Positions 1 to 11,097 are shown, numbered from the stretch's first letter. The stretch: 64,000 nucleotides of DNA from Calamus simplicifolius (GCA_900491605.1 UESW01005087.1:185011-249010), one strand, 5' to 3'. Notes: a model not told the origin generated them from the sequence alone. Program-made: numbers and translations.

Positions 1-1355
1 GGCGCACAACGAACCCAGCTGGTTTTCAAGGGCTCACCAGCACAAAAACCCTAACCTAAGCTTTACCAAGCTTGTACCGAGGTAAGACTACCTCAACTAG
101 TTCAATCCCCCAGATTGAACTAGACACAAAGAATAGAAATGTTGTTTTTCAGTTACAAAGCTCCTTAATGAGCAGATAAACAAATATATAAATGAAGTTT
201 AGAAAAGCTTGATTTGCAGTTGGTTGGCTTTGAGCTTTTCTTCTTCTCCTCAACTCCTTTGAAGTGTAGAATCGGGCCCTCAGCTTGGATTCTTCACGGA
301 ATGTATGTTGGAGTGATTTGAGCTTTTCTCTTTTCTTTGAGTGTTGAATCACTTGAGATGCTCTTGAATAGCTCTTGGATTTTCTTCTGAACCTTCCTTG
401 GATGTTGAGCTTGAACACAGAAGGAGCTTCCTTTGATTTCACACTCTTTCTTTCACTGTATTTTGAATCACGGATTTTTTCAAATGAAGCTCTGTTTTTC
501 CGATTTTTCTTTTTCTCTTGAAATGAATATCTCTCTGTTTGATATGTTTGATTGAAAACGGCTTCTCTATTTATAGATTCTGCAAAAATATAGCCGTTAG
601 AACAAAGAAAATAGCCGTTAATCAAAAATCTTACCGTTGACGCTGAGTTGGCATTCGGAAAAATTTTGCCCAGATTTGCTGGAGTCGACTCATGCTTTTC
701 CCCGAGTTGGCTCGAGGTCGTGATACCAAAAATAGAAATGTTCAGAAAGTCAAAGGGTCGACTCATGAAAAGTTAAGTGTCGACTCCTGACAGTCGGGGG
801 TCGACTCATAAAAGTTGGGGTCGACTCGTGAAGTGCTCAGAAAAATACACTCTGGTGTCTGAGCGGAGTCGACTCGTACAGTCATGGAGTCGGCTCGATA
901 GAATCGGGGGTCGACTTGAGAAATTACGTGGGTCGACTCGAGACAGACAGTCATTTCTATATCTGAGTGGAGTCGACTCTGAAACTCAAGAGTCGGCTCC
1001 GGAACGTATCAAAAATCAGAAGTTTTCTGATTGACTTTAAATTCGTTCTAGATTCATTTTAAATCATTATTTTGACTTGAATATAATAAATTGACATTAA
1101 GAATCAATTCAAGAAATGTTCCAAAAACTCGTTGATTAACATATTAAGTATTGAATTTCTTTTTGAAAGATTAAACATTGAACAAGAAGTTACTTTAAGT
1201 TTGATTAAAGTTATACTTTAACATTCTCATTCATTGTTCTAAATAAATTCATTGCTCATGTAAATAAACTCATTACATCTTTTAATGTGCACATGGCTTT
1301 TGGTAATCATCAAAATCAATAAGATTGGGGCATATAATTTTTCAACAAACTCCCA
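1..1355. other. Non-viral flanking DNA, no gene recognised
   Basis: This stretch shows no similarity to the viral copies that fill the rest of the window. The first 650 bases have no recognisable protein. A GTCGACTC-rich cluster follows, and 1030-1355 is AT-rich with nothing identifiable. The change to viral sequence is sharp near 1356, where a minus-strand ORF2 begins inside its last few codons. The stretch could be host intergenic DNA or part of another transposable element; the sequence does not decide. Confidence 0.6.
680..1000. repeat. Cluster of GTCGACTC motifs
   Basis: The 8-mer GTCGACTC, with one-base variants such as GTCGGCTC, occurs about a dozen times in roughly 320 bp, spaced 20 to 50 bp apart and mostly preceded by GG or GA. 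The core GTCGAC is palindromic. The DNA between motifs is not itself repeated, so this is an interspersed motif cluster and not a simple tandem array. Function unknown. Confidence 0.65.
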
Positions 1356-1356
1356 A

Positions 1357-2529
1357 CATAATCTTCATAATGGTCTTGTGCAAACTGCATTGTTGTTGGA
1401 TCTGGTTGTGTTGATCCAATGTCTTCTTCGTTGTCTGAGTCTCCAAGTTGAGATAGTTCTTCTAATAGTTTTTTCTTTAATTATTTTTTATTGGGAGGCT
1501 TACCTGTTGCTGGAGAGACTGAGCTTTTCTCTGGCTTTGGAAATTGCTGAGGGTTGTTATAAGTGATAAGCCATAATCTGATATTGTTTATTAGTAGCCT
1601 TTCTCCTGACTGGAAGTTTTTCCACCATTTGATTCTGAACCTGCGTTCCACGATGGGTGGATATTGATGGTCTAAAGTCTTGCTGATGGTAAATCCCATC
1701 CTAGGATCCATGGAACTTGGAATTCGACTGAGAACATGATAGATTTGTTTCCATAAGTGGTTTCTGAGGTTTTCTTGGAAATAGTCTCATGAGTGTTGTA
1801 TTTCCTCTGGTAATGTCTTTGGTCAATCCAAAGTAGATCCACCAGTTGTGGACCCAATTTGGAATTTTCTTGTTGAATTTCTGGCAGAAGCTGAAAAACC
1901 AACTGTGATTTGTGGGTTTAAGGTAGAAGGCTTTGAACCAGGCTTCTTGGTAATCAAAATAGTTGTATTGTGTGGGTGAATATATTTGGAAAATGTTTTG
2001 GACTGATAAGGATTTCCCCATTCTTCTTTGGTGATGAACTTAGGATTTTACATTTTGAATAAGCTATTGCTTCTGAATTGGGTTCTGGAGTATGGGTTAT
2101 TTCTGCAGAATCTGAGTCTAGCAAAATAAACTCATAATACTCTTGGGATTTCAAGGGTATTTCATATCCGGTAGGTAAATGATATTGGATTATTTTGCCA
2201 TTTACCAAAGGGAATATTCTGGATAGTCTGAGAACCTGTTGGTCATTCAGTTCATCCTTTTCTACAGTTTTACTGTCAAGGAACAATTTTTTGAAATGTA
2301 TGGGTTAACCGGAGGTTGTCTGGATGGACTGGGTCTGGTCATACCAGGACTTAGTGGACTGGCTTGGTTTGATTTGGGCTAGGAGGTGACCATTTCTGAG
2401 TGGCCTGAGAGTAGCTTTGGGAGGATGAGGCAAGGACTGAATACTGGTTTTAATAGGAGTAATAGTTTTAAGTGGTACCAAGGTCATGGGCTTGGCGTAA
2501 GAGGCTTTGGATTTGGGCTTTTCTGACAT
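1357..2529 (-). pseudogene. ORF2 (Trp-rich protein of unknown function), broken
   Basis: This is the protein downstream of RNase H. It begins MSEKPKSKASYAKP, followed by a Ser/Pro/Gln-rich region, then a folded-looking part with motifs YYEFILLDSDS, QEAWFKAFYLKP, HSWFFSFCQKF and FRIKWWKNF. Frameshifts divide it into at least three frames. The last few residues (a DPYEDYNII tail in other copies) are lost at the element boundary. The start ATG lies inside the end of ORF1, in another frame. I know of no assigned function; similar proteins accompany plant pararetrovirus-like polyproteins. Confidence 0.8.
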
Positions 2530-3790
2530 TTGTTCCTGTAAGGAATTCTCTGGTTAGAAATCTAGTAGGCTATTTTTGTCCCTTTTATAAATTCTATTTC
2601 GAAATCAAATACCGTAAAATAGCTTGCCATCTTGCAAAAATTTGTTTGGAAACGATATTTTAACATCTTTTTCTAAAATATCTTTTGCTGATTTGCAATC
2701 AATTCTGAAAGAATTTTTTGAAATACAAATCTTCTTGAAATTTTTGAATGCATGATACGATGATAAAACCTCCTTTTTTATGGTACTATAATTTATTTTT
2801 GCATTAGTCCAGATTCCTGAATGATATCTGACTAAGGTTTCCTTATTATTAATTCTTTGTTTAAGGATTCCTCCGAATCCTATGTCCGAGGCGTTTGTTT
2901 CAACATAAAATGCTGCTAGATTAGTAAGTTTAGGCAGGGAAGTTTTCTAACTAATGTTTTTACTTTTCTGACTACCTGGGTTTGTTCTTCTGCCCAATTT
3001 GTTTTCTTTTTTCTAAGTTGAGCATACAAGGTTCTAGGGTGATCCTTAAGTTTGGGACAAAGTCTGCTACATAGTTAAGGCATCCTAGAAATCTTTGTAA
3101 TTGGGGTTTTTCTCTAATTTCATCTGGAAATTTGTCTGCAATTCTACAGATCTTTCAATGGGTTTAATAATACCATGATATATATAATGTCCAAAAAATC
3201 TTATTTTAGTTTGAAAGATTTTAATCTTAGGAGCTAAAATTACTAGTCCATTTTGTTTTGCTAGATTATGAAACTGTCTAATGTGTTTGACATGTTGTCT
3301 TAAGTCTTCTGAAAAGATTAATACGTCATCGATGTAAACTATTATGAAGTGTGATTTTAGTTAAATATTGTATTCATCATATTTTGGAATTCACTTGGGG
3401 CATTTTTAAGTCCAAAGGGCATTACATCCATTCATAATGCCCAAAAGGTACTGTAAAGGCTGTTTTATACCTATCTGTTTCCTTTATACTTGCCAAAATC
3501 TTGATTTCATGTCAAACTTAGAGAATATTTTTGCTTTATAAAGTCTGGATAAAAGGTCTTTTTTGTTAGGTATAGGATACCTATCCATTCTAAGACCTTA
3601 TTCAGAGGCTTATAATTGATGACCAATCTGGGAGTTCCCCTTTCTAATTCTGAGGCTTTTGAACATAAAAGGCTGAGCATGACCAAGGAGATTTACTTGG
3701 CAAGTCTTTTGTCTAAGAGATCTGATATTTCTTTTTTACAATATTCTAAAATTCTGCGTTCATCTGAATAGGTCTAGATTTAGTTGGAAT
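2484..3790 (-). pseudogene. RT-RNase H part of ORF1, broken
   Basis: The reverse transcriptase has the YIDD catalytic motif at 3325-3336 and the upstream PFGHYEWN and FGLKNAPSEF blocks in shifted frames. RNase H follows, with the ETNASDIGFGGILKQ block (first catalytic Asp region) around 2900. The expected product would copy pregenomic RNA into DNA. Several 1-bp deletions and stops make it non-functional. The ORF1 stop falls at 2484, giving a 46-nt overlap with ORF2. Confidence 0.85.
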
Positions 3791-4440
3791 ATTTATTTCA
3801 TTAAATTTTTAATGTAAGGTAGACTAACATGATGTTTTTGTCTATCCCAAAAGGCCGTAGGATTCTGACTACATAATTCTTTTCTAATTTTTCATGAATT
3901 TCTTCTATTTTTTTTCCAAAAATCTTCCTATAATTATTTTTCTATTTTAGTTATTTTGATTTCCACTTTAAGATCTAATAGTTGTTGCTCCTTATATTTC
4001 AAGGTCTGTATTTTTTGAATACTAAGGTCTTTTAACAAATTAATTTCTTTGGTTTTTGTAGGGTTTACAAATTTGAAAGTGATCTCTCTATCTTCGAAAA
4101 CATAGGTTGATATTCCTTCTTCATTGATTTTCATAGGATAAAGAAGGGTTATGAATGGTGTTCCAAGAACAACGGTTTGGATTTCTTTGGCTATCATAAA
4201 TGTTGTCTTAAAACAAATATCATCTTGGCAAATATGTACGTCTGATATTTTATATTTGACCTTAAGGCTCTCATTGTTAGCTGTATAAAGATTCTCAGTA
4301 GTTTCTTCATAGTATTTTTTCAGAAATAATCCTTTTGGTATACAGTTCATGTCCGCTTCGGAGTCAACTAAGGATATACCTCTCTAGTTTCTTCTCCTAC
4401 TACTAGTCTAACTATGGCGTTCCATCTCTGGACTTTTATG
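3791..4440 (-). pseudogene. Aspartic protease part of ORF1, broken
   Basis: A retropepsin-like domain follows the coiled-coil linker. The active-site block reads VDSEADMNC (near 4345-4365), so the catalytic Asp-Ser-Gly has become Asp-Ser-Glu. A one-base loss sits just upstream of it. The ILLxTPFITLLYPM-type strand and a Lys-rich tail are kept in the open frame 3934-4350. It would have processed the polyprotein. The same Gly-to-Glu change occurs in P2 and P6. Confidence 0.8.
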
Positions 4441-5636
4441 GCTGTGATTTTATTTAGATAACTGTCTGTTTACTTTTCTTCTTCTTGAAGAATTTCTTTA
4501 TTTTGGTTTTTCAACTCTTCTATTTCTGATCTTAATTTCTTAATTTCTATTTTGATTTCTTTAACTTCTGTTTGAAGTTGGTGGATTGGGTCCGTTTTAA
4601 GTTTTTTTTCTTGCTCCTTTTGTTTAATTATTTCTGATAGGTTTGAAACTTCTTTTTTAGCTTTAGGTTGCAATTCTTTTTTGAATTCCTCTATGTAATT
4701 TTATCTTAATTCCAGATTATCAGTCTTTTCTATTAGGTCTATGAGTAGATCCCTTCTTTTGCTAATAATCATATAATTTAAGATTTTTAGTACAACCGCA
4801 TAAGGCTATTTCGTCTATGTTTTCTGAGGAAGTTTCTTCTTCATCAGAAGAACTCTCTTCCTCATTTCTTCTATTAGATTGATCTTTTCATATTTTGAAC
4901 TGTCTTTTAGATCTGAAGGGTAACTTTCTTCTCTTTCTGATAACATTAATTCTAGTATTTTCTCCTTTTTTTTTTGGAATGTCCATTCCTTGGATTTGTG
5001 ATATTTTATTTTTTACAATTCTTGCTAAAGTGGCCCTTTTTCCCACATCTATAGCATGTTGCTGTTTCTTTGATTTGTATTATACTTTTCCTAGGAGCTT
5101 CCTTGAATTTTGGTCTCTAAATTTCCCCTTTTCTTTACTAGGAAAATTCTTCCATTTATTTGATCTATTTCTAGAATATTTTGGATTTTCTATCTTTCTT
5201 TTGTCTTTTCTCTTTTCTTAGAAGGGGTACTAATACTTCGTATCCATATTGTTTACAAAATCCCCTAATTCATTTTTGGTTGTAATTTCGTTTCTTTTTA
5301 ACTTAGATGGAGTTTCATTTTCTGTGCACATCTTTAGTGCTATTGTATTAATTGTTTCAATGATATTTCCATAGGTGATATGGTCCCAGTTAATTTTGCC
5401 TTGGTATTTTTCTGCTAAGGCTTCACTAACCTTTTTGAGAATAGGTTTGGTAATCATGATATGAATTTTTCTTTTCAAAAGGGAGAATGCAATTTCTCTT
5501 TCAAGGACTCGACATAGGAAAACGTCCCTATACCACCTGAAGTCTTGCATTTTAGGACATCTGAGTTTCATTAGAAGCATTCGGTTGTTTCTGTTTTACG
5601 TCCTTTGTTCCTATGAACTGTCTGTATATTGCCTGG
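4441..5636 (-). pseudogene. Coat protein C-terminal half with zinc knuckle, acidic region and coiled coil
   Basis: In minus order: the conserved capsid segment with KMQDFRWYRDVFLCRVLERE, a basic stretch, the CCHC knuckle at 5015-5056 (CYRCGKKGHFSKNC spacing C-X2-C-X4-H-X4-C), a Ser/Glu/Asp-rich region (EESSSDEEETSSEN type) and a Lys/Glu coiled coil leading to the protease. The zinc knuckle binds RNA in this family. The N-terminal half is removed by the deletion at 5636, and frameshifts interrupt the rest. Confidence 0.85.
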
Positions 5637-5679
5637 ATCTACTTTTTTCAGTAAGAACTATAAATGTTGATTAAGGCTA

Positions 5680-5785
5680 TTAAATCTCAAAAGGTCTCGT
5701 CTGGCCGTAGCTCATTACTCCCATAGGTCATAAGTGTACTTTCGTACACCCGCTCAAGAGGCGAGATACTTTTGATTTATGAGAC
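5680..5785 (-). promoter_or_regulatory. Leader RNA element with GNRA hairpin (P1)
   Basis: On the minus strand the hairpin is GTGTAC-GAAA-GTACAC, enclosed by a long stem whose inner part is TCTCG/CGAGA. Intact in this copy apart from one deleted base in the outer stem. Confidence 0.75.
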
Positions 5786-5823
5786 TTGACACTGTTGAGT
5801 GTGTGTGCGTGGAGATCTAACCT

Positions 5824-5836
5824 AGCTCTGATACCA
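5824..5836 (-). promoter_or_regulatory. Primer-binding site of P1
   Basis: TGGTATCAGAGCT on the minus strand, one mismatch from the complement of the initiator Met-tRNA 3' end. It marks the minus-strand DNA start in this family. Confidence 0.85.
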
Positions 5837-5888
5837 TTTGGTGTGGAATGAGACATAGATGAAAATTCCATAAAAAAATAATTACTAA

Positions 5889-5901
5889 TGGTATCAGAGC
5901 C
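5889..5901 (+). promoter_or_regulatory. Primer-binding site of P2
   Basis: A perfect TGGTATCAGAGCC, followed by ATGTTAGATC, matching the complement of the initiator Met-tRNA 3' end. Confidence 0.9.
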
Positions 5902-5940
5902 ATGTTAGATCTCCACGCACACACACTCAACAGCGTCAAG

Positions 5941-6048
5941 TCTCATAAATCCAAAAGTATCTCGCCTCCTGAGCGGGTGTACGAAAGTACACTTATGACC
6001 CATGGGAGTAATGTGCTACGGCCAGATGAGACCTTTTGAGATTTAATA
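5941..6048 (+). promoter_or_regulatory. Leader RNA element with GNRA hairpin (P2)
   Basis: The hairpin is GTGTAC (5977-5982), GAAA (5983-5986), GTACAC (5987-5992). The closing stem pairs TCTCATAAATCC..AAAAG..TCTCG with TGAGA..CTTTT..GATTT, with one G-T pair in the inner stem. Confidence 0.8.
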
Positions 6049-6086
6049 GCTTTAATCAACATTTATAGTTCTTACTGAAAAAAGTC

Positions 6087-6696
6087 AAGAGGCTTTTTAG
6101 AAAAAAGGATATACAGTCTTTCAATATTGATGATAAACTTAGATACATGCATATAGCAGCAGTACAGGTTGCCATAATCCCAAACCATAGAGAGGGAATG
6201 GATAAACCTATATTTATAATATTAAAAGATAATCGCTTCAACGAAGCAGAAGATGCAATTTTTAGTGCCATTAGTACCAATGTTAGTTGGGAACCAATTT
6301 ACTTTGAAAATTATCCCAACTTAAGTCTAGCCATAGACGGAGCCATTAAAGACTCCTTAGTTTTAGACATAAAGGTAGCAAGATACGAAAACATAAAACC
6401 ATAATTTAAACCTCTAAGTATTGTCTACAGAATAAGTTATAAGATGATGAAAACCCGAGTCAATGCTAAAGGAATAAGAAAATCACCTACAGGAAAAACC
6501 CTATTTTTAGCAACAGATGAGAGACATCAATCGATAGTACCTCAAATGAGTGATTGGAAAGGGTAATAATTGAAAGCAATTGGACTTTAGAAAAAACTCA
6601 GCCTCCTAGAAGGTCAGTCAGAGAAAATAGAATAATAAATGAAATAACTCAAGATGATAAAGGAACGTCAGATACAATTTTAGAAGATCCTATAGC
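6087..6696 (+). pseudogene. Movement protein, N-terminally deleted
   Basis: The 30K-superfamily core is visible: YMHIAAVQVAIIPNHREGMD, then ILKDNRFNEAEDA, then YFENYPNLSLAIDGAIKDSLVLDIKV. It would enlarge plasmodesmata for cell-to-cell spread. The first ~110 residues are missing because the leader is joined straight to the GLFRKKD-type segment near 6087. A TAA at 6402-6404 and a frameshift near 6558 break the remainder. Confidence 0.85.
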
Positions 6697-8865
6697 ATGA
6701 GAAATCCCAGTTCAGAGGTAGGTGAAACCAGCCTAAGGAACTTAAAACTCAAAGGAGTTGATCTAGAATCAAATATCCTGAGTTTATTTTACGAGGAGAC
6801 AAATTATTCTCTGACCTATTCTCAGATGAGGGAAGATACACCAAACCAACTAAACACGATCAAAAGAAAATTTGAAATTAATAAAGAAAGTATCAGAAAA
6901 GATTTTAAGGCAAAACATAACAAGGAAAAGGTTGACTGGCTATGGAAAGCAACCAGCCCAAAGAAAGAGAAGAATTAAAATAAGAATACTATTGTTTTAT
7001 GAATACCCTAGAATTAGAAATCCCTTATTTCATGTGGCTTGAGGAAGCATGTAAAAATAAGGAAGTTACAAGCAAATACCCTTTTAAATCTTTAAGAATA
7101 ATTTGAAAACCACAGAAAATAAGGAAATAAACTCAGAACACATCCCTTTAGATGAATGTCAGATTAACTATAGAAATCAAATAGTTATAGCCTCTCCATT
7201 CAAAGCCCTCAAACCAGAAAATGACAATCACCCAGTAACCAATAACGAGATTAGAAAAATAGCACAACAAAACAATTATAGCAATCAAGCCCTACATACA
7301 ATATCAGGACAACTGAATAAGATAGAAAAGACCCTTGAACAAAAGGTCCAAAACCCAAAAGTAGATCAAATTATAAAAATACAAAAGTCTCTTTTCCAGA
7401 CAGATAACAGCTGGGAAAAGGATTTAAGAATAAAGAAGACCTAATAATAGATAAACTAAAAGGAATCAGACTGAATATGATATCATCACAAGAATCTAAA
7501 AATCGAATAAACAAGATAAAAAATGGAGGACAAACATACTACAAAACACAGAAAGATTATTATCCTAGACCAACTCCCCCAGATATCCAATTTGAAGAAA
7601 GGAAAAATTTTAGAAGAGAAGCCTATACTAGTGGAGTAGTTTATGAATGGAACTTAGATGGGATGTCAGAAAGAGAAATCTGGAATTTCTTAAGGGAAAT
7701 GAATATGGCTGCAGGAGCCCTACGAGCTGTAAGCACATCCGAGAGAGATACCCTTAGGATTCTAGTCCAAGGATTCACCGGACAATTAGAGGGATGGTGG
7801 AATAGGTATTTAAAGTCTACAAAAAGAGACTTCATAATAATACACTAAAATTATGGTCAAATCAGAGTCTACCGAGACCTCAGAAGAACCCAATGGGGTA
7901 GACACTCTGCTCCATGCAATATACAGACAGTTCATAGGAACAAAGGATGTAAAAAAAAAAACAACCGAATGCTTCTAATGAAACTCAGATGTCCTAAAAT
8001 GCAAGACTTCAGGTGGTATAGGGATGTTTTCCTATATCGAGTCCTTGAAAGAGAAGATTGCAGTTCTCCCTTTTGGAAAGAAAAATTCATATCAGGATTA
8101 CCAAACCTTATCTCAGAAAAGGTTAGTGAAGCCTTAGCAGAAAAATACCATGGCAAAATTAACTGGGACCATATCACCTATGGAAATATCATTGAAACAA
8201 TTAATACAATAGCACTAAAGATGTGCACAGAAATGAAACTCCAATCTAAGTTAAAAAGAAACTAAATTACAACCAAAAAGGAATTAGGAGGATTTTGTAA
8301 ACAATACAGATACGAAGTATTAGTACCCCCTTCTAAGAAAAAGAAAAAGACAAAAGAAAGATAGAAAATCCAACATATTCTAAAAATAGATCAAAAAACG
8401 AAAGAATTTTCCTAGTAAAGAAAAGGGAAAATTTAGAGACCAAAAATTCAAGGAAGCTCCTAGGAAAAAGTATAATACAAATCAAAGAAAAATAGCAACT
8501 TGCTATAGATGTGGGAAAAAGGGCCACTTTAGCAAGAATTGTAAAAAATATAAAATATCCCAAATCCAAGGAATGGACATTCCGGAAAACCAAAAGGAGA
8601 AAATACTAGAACTAATGTTATCAGAAAGTGAAGAAAGTTACCCTTCAGATCTAGAAGACAGTTCAGAATATGAAAAGATCAATCTAATAGAAGAAAATGA
8701 GGAAGAGAGTTCTTCTGATGAAGAAGAAACTTCCTCAGAAAACATAGACGAAATAGCCTTATGCGGTTGTACTAAAAATCTTAAAATTAATATGATTAAT
8801 AGCAAAAGAAGTGATCTACTCATAGACCTAATAGAAAAGACTGATGATCCGGAATTAAGATAAAA
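6697..8865 (+). pseudogene. Coat protein with zinc knuckle and acidic tail, broken
   Basis: The order is MRNPSSEVGETS-type leader segment, a helix-rich block (NQLNTIKRKFEINKESI), capsid segments with SEREIWNFLREMNMAAGALR and GFTGQLEGWWNRYL, the CCHC knuckle at 8501-8542 (C, C, H and C all kept) and the acidic DLEDSSEYEKINLIEENEE region. At least five frameshifts or stops divide it (around 6978, 7082, 7444, 7848 and 8264). It would package pregenomic RNA. Confidence 0.87.
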
Positions 8866-9655
8866 TTACATAGAGGAATTCAAAAAAGAATTGCAACCTA
8901 AAGCTAAAAAAGAAGTTTCAAGCCTATCAGAAATAATTAAACAAAAGGAGCAAGAAGAAAAACTTAAAACGGACCCAATCCACCAACTTCAAACAGAAGT
9001 TAAAGAAATCAAAATAGAAATTAAGATCAGAAATAGAAGAGTTGAAAAACCAAAATAAAGAAATTCTTCAAGAAGAAGAAGAAAGTAAACAAGACAGTTA
9101 TCTAAATAAAATCACAGCCATAAAAGTCCAGAGATGGAACGCCATAGTTAGACTAGTAGTAGGAGAAGAAACTAGAGAGGTATATGCCTTAGTTGACTCC
9201 GAAGCGGACATGAACTGTATACCAAAAGGATTATTTCTGAAAAAATACTATGAAGAAACTACTGAGAATCTTTATACAGCTAACAATGAGAGCCTTAAGG
9301 TCAAATATAAAATATCAGACGTACATATTTGCCAAGATGATATTTGTTTTAAGACAACATTTATGATAGCCAAAGACATCCAAACCGTTGTTCTTGGAAC
9401 ACCATTCATAACCCTTCTTTATCCTATGAAAATCAATGAAGAAGGAATATCAACCTATGTTTTCGAAGATAGAGAGATCACTTTCAAATTTGTAAACCCT
9501 ACAAAAACCAAAGAAATTAATTTGCTAAAAGACCTTAGTATTCAAAAAATACAGAACTTGAAATATAAGGAGCAACAACTATTAGATCTTAAAGAGGAAA
9601 TCAAAATAACTAAAATAGAAAAACAATTACAGGAAGATTTTGGAAAAACAAAATA
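8866..9655 (+). pseudogene. Coiled-coil linker and aspartic protease
   Basis: A Lys/Glu heptad-like linker (about 8880-9090) leads to a protease in a long open frame (9042-9656). The active site reads VDSEADMNC with Asp at 9195-9197, so the invariant Gly of D-S/T-G is Glu and activity is unlikely. Downstream, the FMIAKDIQTVVLGTPF strand is intact. Processing of ORF1 is the expected role. Confidence 0.83.
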
Positions 9656-10640
9656 GAAGAAATTCAAGGAAAATTAGAAAAAGAATTATGCAGTCAGAAT
9701 CCTACGGCCTTTTGGAATAGACAAAAACATCAGGTTAGTCGACCTTACATTAAAAATTTTAAAGAAATAAATATTCCAACTAAATCTAGATCTATTCAGA
9801 TGCAGAATTGTTAAAATATAAAAAAGAAATATCAGATCTTTTAGACAAAAGACTTATAAGGCTAAGTAAATCTCCTTGGTCATGCTCAGCCTTTTATGTT
9901 CAAAAAGCCTCAGAATTAGAAAGAGGAACTCCCAGATTGGTCATCAATTATAAGCCTCTAAATAAGGTCTTAAAATGGATTAGGTATCCTATACCTAACA
10001 AAAAAGACCTTTTATCCAGACTTTATAAAGCAAAAATATTCTCTAAGTTTGACATGAAATCAGGATTTTGACAAGTACAGATAAAGGAAACAAATAGGTA
10101 TAAAACAGCCTTTACAATACCTTTTGGGCATTATGAATGGAATGTAATGCCCTTTGGACTTAAAAACGTCCCAAGTGAATTCTAAAATATGATGAATACA
10201 ATATTTAACTTAGAATCACACTTCATAATAGTTTACATCGATGACGTATTAATCTTTTCAGAAGACTTAAGACAACATGTCAAACACATTAGACAGTTTC
10301 ATAATCTAGCAAAACAAAATGGACTAGTAATTTCAGCTCCTAAGATTAAAATCTTTCAAACTAAAATAGGATTTTTAGGACATTATATATATCATGCTAC
10401 TATTAAACCCATTGAAAGATCTGTAGAATTTGCAGACAAATTTCCAGATGAAATTAGAGAAAAACCCCAATTACAAAGATTTCTAGGATGCCTTAACTAT
10501 GTAGCAGACTTTGTCCCAAACTTAAGGATCACCCTAGAACCTTTGTATGCTCAACTTAGAAAAAAGAAAATAAATTGGACAGAAGAACAAACCCAGGTAG
10601 TCAGAAAAGTAAAAACATTAGTCAGAAAACTTTCTGCCTA
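9656..10640 (+). pseudogene. Reverse transcriptase, broken
   Basis: RT blocks run in order: KKEISDLLDKRLIRLSKSPWS, GTPRLVINYKPLN, SRLYKAKIFSKFDMKSGF, VMPFGLKN and IVYIDDVLIFSEDLRQH with YIDD at 10234-10245. A Trp codon is TGA at 10069-10071 and a Gln codon is TAA near 10183. Length and motif order fit caulimovirid RT. Confidence 0.88.
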
Positions 10641-11097
10641 AACTTACTAAATCCAGCAGCATTAGTTATTGTTGAAACAGACGCCTCAGACATAGGATTC
10701 GGAGGAATCCTTAAATAAAGAATTAATAATAAGGAAACCTTAGTCAGATATCATTCAGGAATCTAGACTAATGCACAAATAAATTATAGTACAATAAAAA
10801 AGGAGGTTTTATCAATCGTATCATGTATTCAAAAATTTCAAGAGATTTGTATTTCAAAAAATTTGTCTCAGAATTGATTGTAAATCAGCAAAAGATATTT
10901 TAGAAAAAGATGTTGAAAATATCGTTTCCAAACAAATTTTTGCAAGATGGCAAGCTATTTTATCAGTATATGATTTCGAAATAGAATTTATAAAAGGGAC
11001 AGAAAATAGCCTACCAGATTTTCTAACCAGAGAATTCCTTACAGGAACAAAATGTCAGAAAAGCCCAAATCCAAAGCCTCTTACGCCAAGCCCATGA
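10641..11097 (+). pseudogene. RNase H and ORF1 end
   Basis: RNase H has the VETDASDIGFGGIL block at 10671-10712, followed by stops at 10716 (CAA to TAA) and 10764 (TGG to TAG). The tail LPDFLTREFLTGTKCQK continues to a TGA at 11095-11097, overlapping ORF2 by 46 nt in another frame. It would remove the RNA template during reverse transcription. Confidence 0.85.

Larger units (their letters stand above)
1356..5877 (-). mobile_element. P1: endogenous pararetrovirus copy, subfamily 1, 5'-deleted
   Basis: In minus-strand order it has PBS, leader, coat-protein remainder, protease, RT, RNase H and ORF2. The promoter and ORF3 are absent because the copy stops at 1356 inside the end of ORF2. An internal deletion near 5636 joins the leader directly to the middle of the coat protein, removing all of the movement protein. 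P4 carries the same deletion junction. The right end forms a head-to-head inverted junction with P2. Confidence 0.9.
5640..6085. repeat. Head-to-head inverted junction of two viral leaders (P1/P2)
   Basis: Two leader copies of about 200 bp lie as near-perfect inverted repeats (5640-5836 and 5889-6085) around a spacer of about 50 bp. The spacer is pre-PBS sequence of the minus copy (ending TTCCATAAAAAAA) meeting the plus copy. The two PBSs are 52 bp apart. The same arrangement recurs at 22556-23000. Confidence 0.9.

Noticed and set aside
149..766. A 205-codon minus-strand frame as a host gene
   Set aside because: Low-complexity Ser/Lys/Arg composition, no recognisable domain, no promoter or splice evidence; likely chance.
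5889..5901. PBS sites as parts of tRNA genes
   Set aside because: Only 13 to about 17 nt match the complement of the initiator tRNA 3' end; there are no D, anticodon or T arms.
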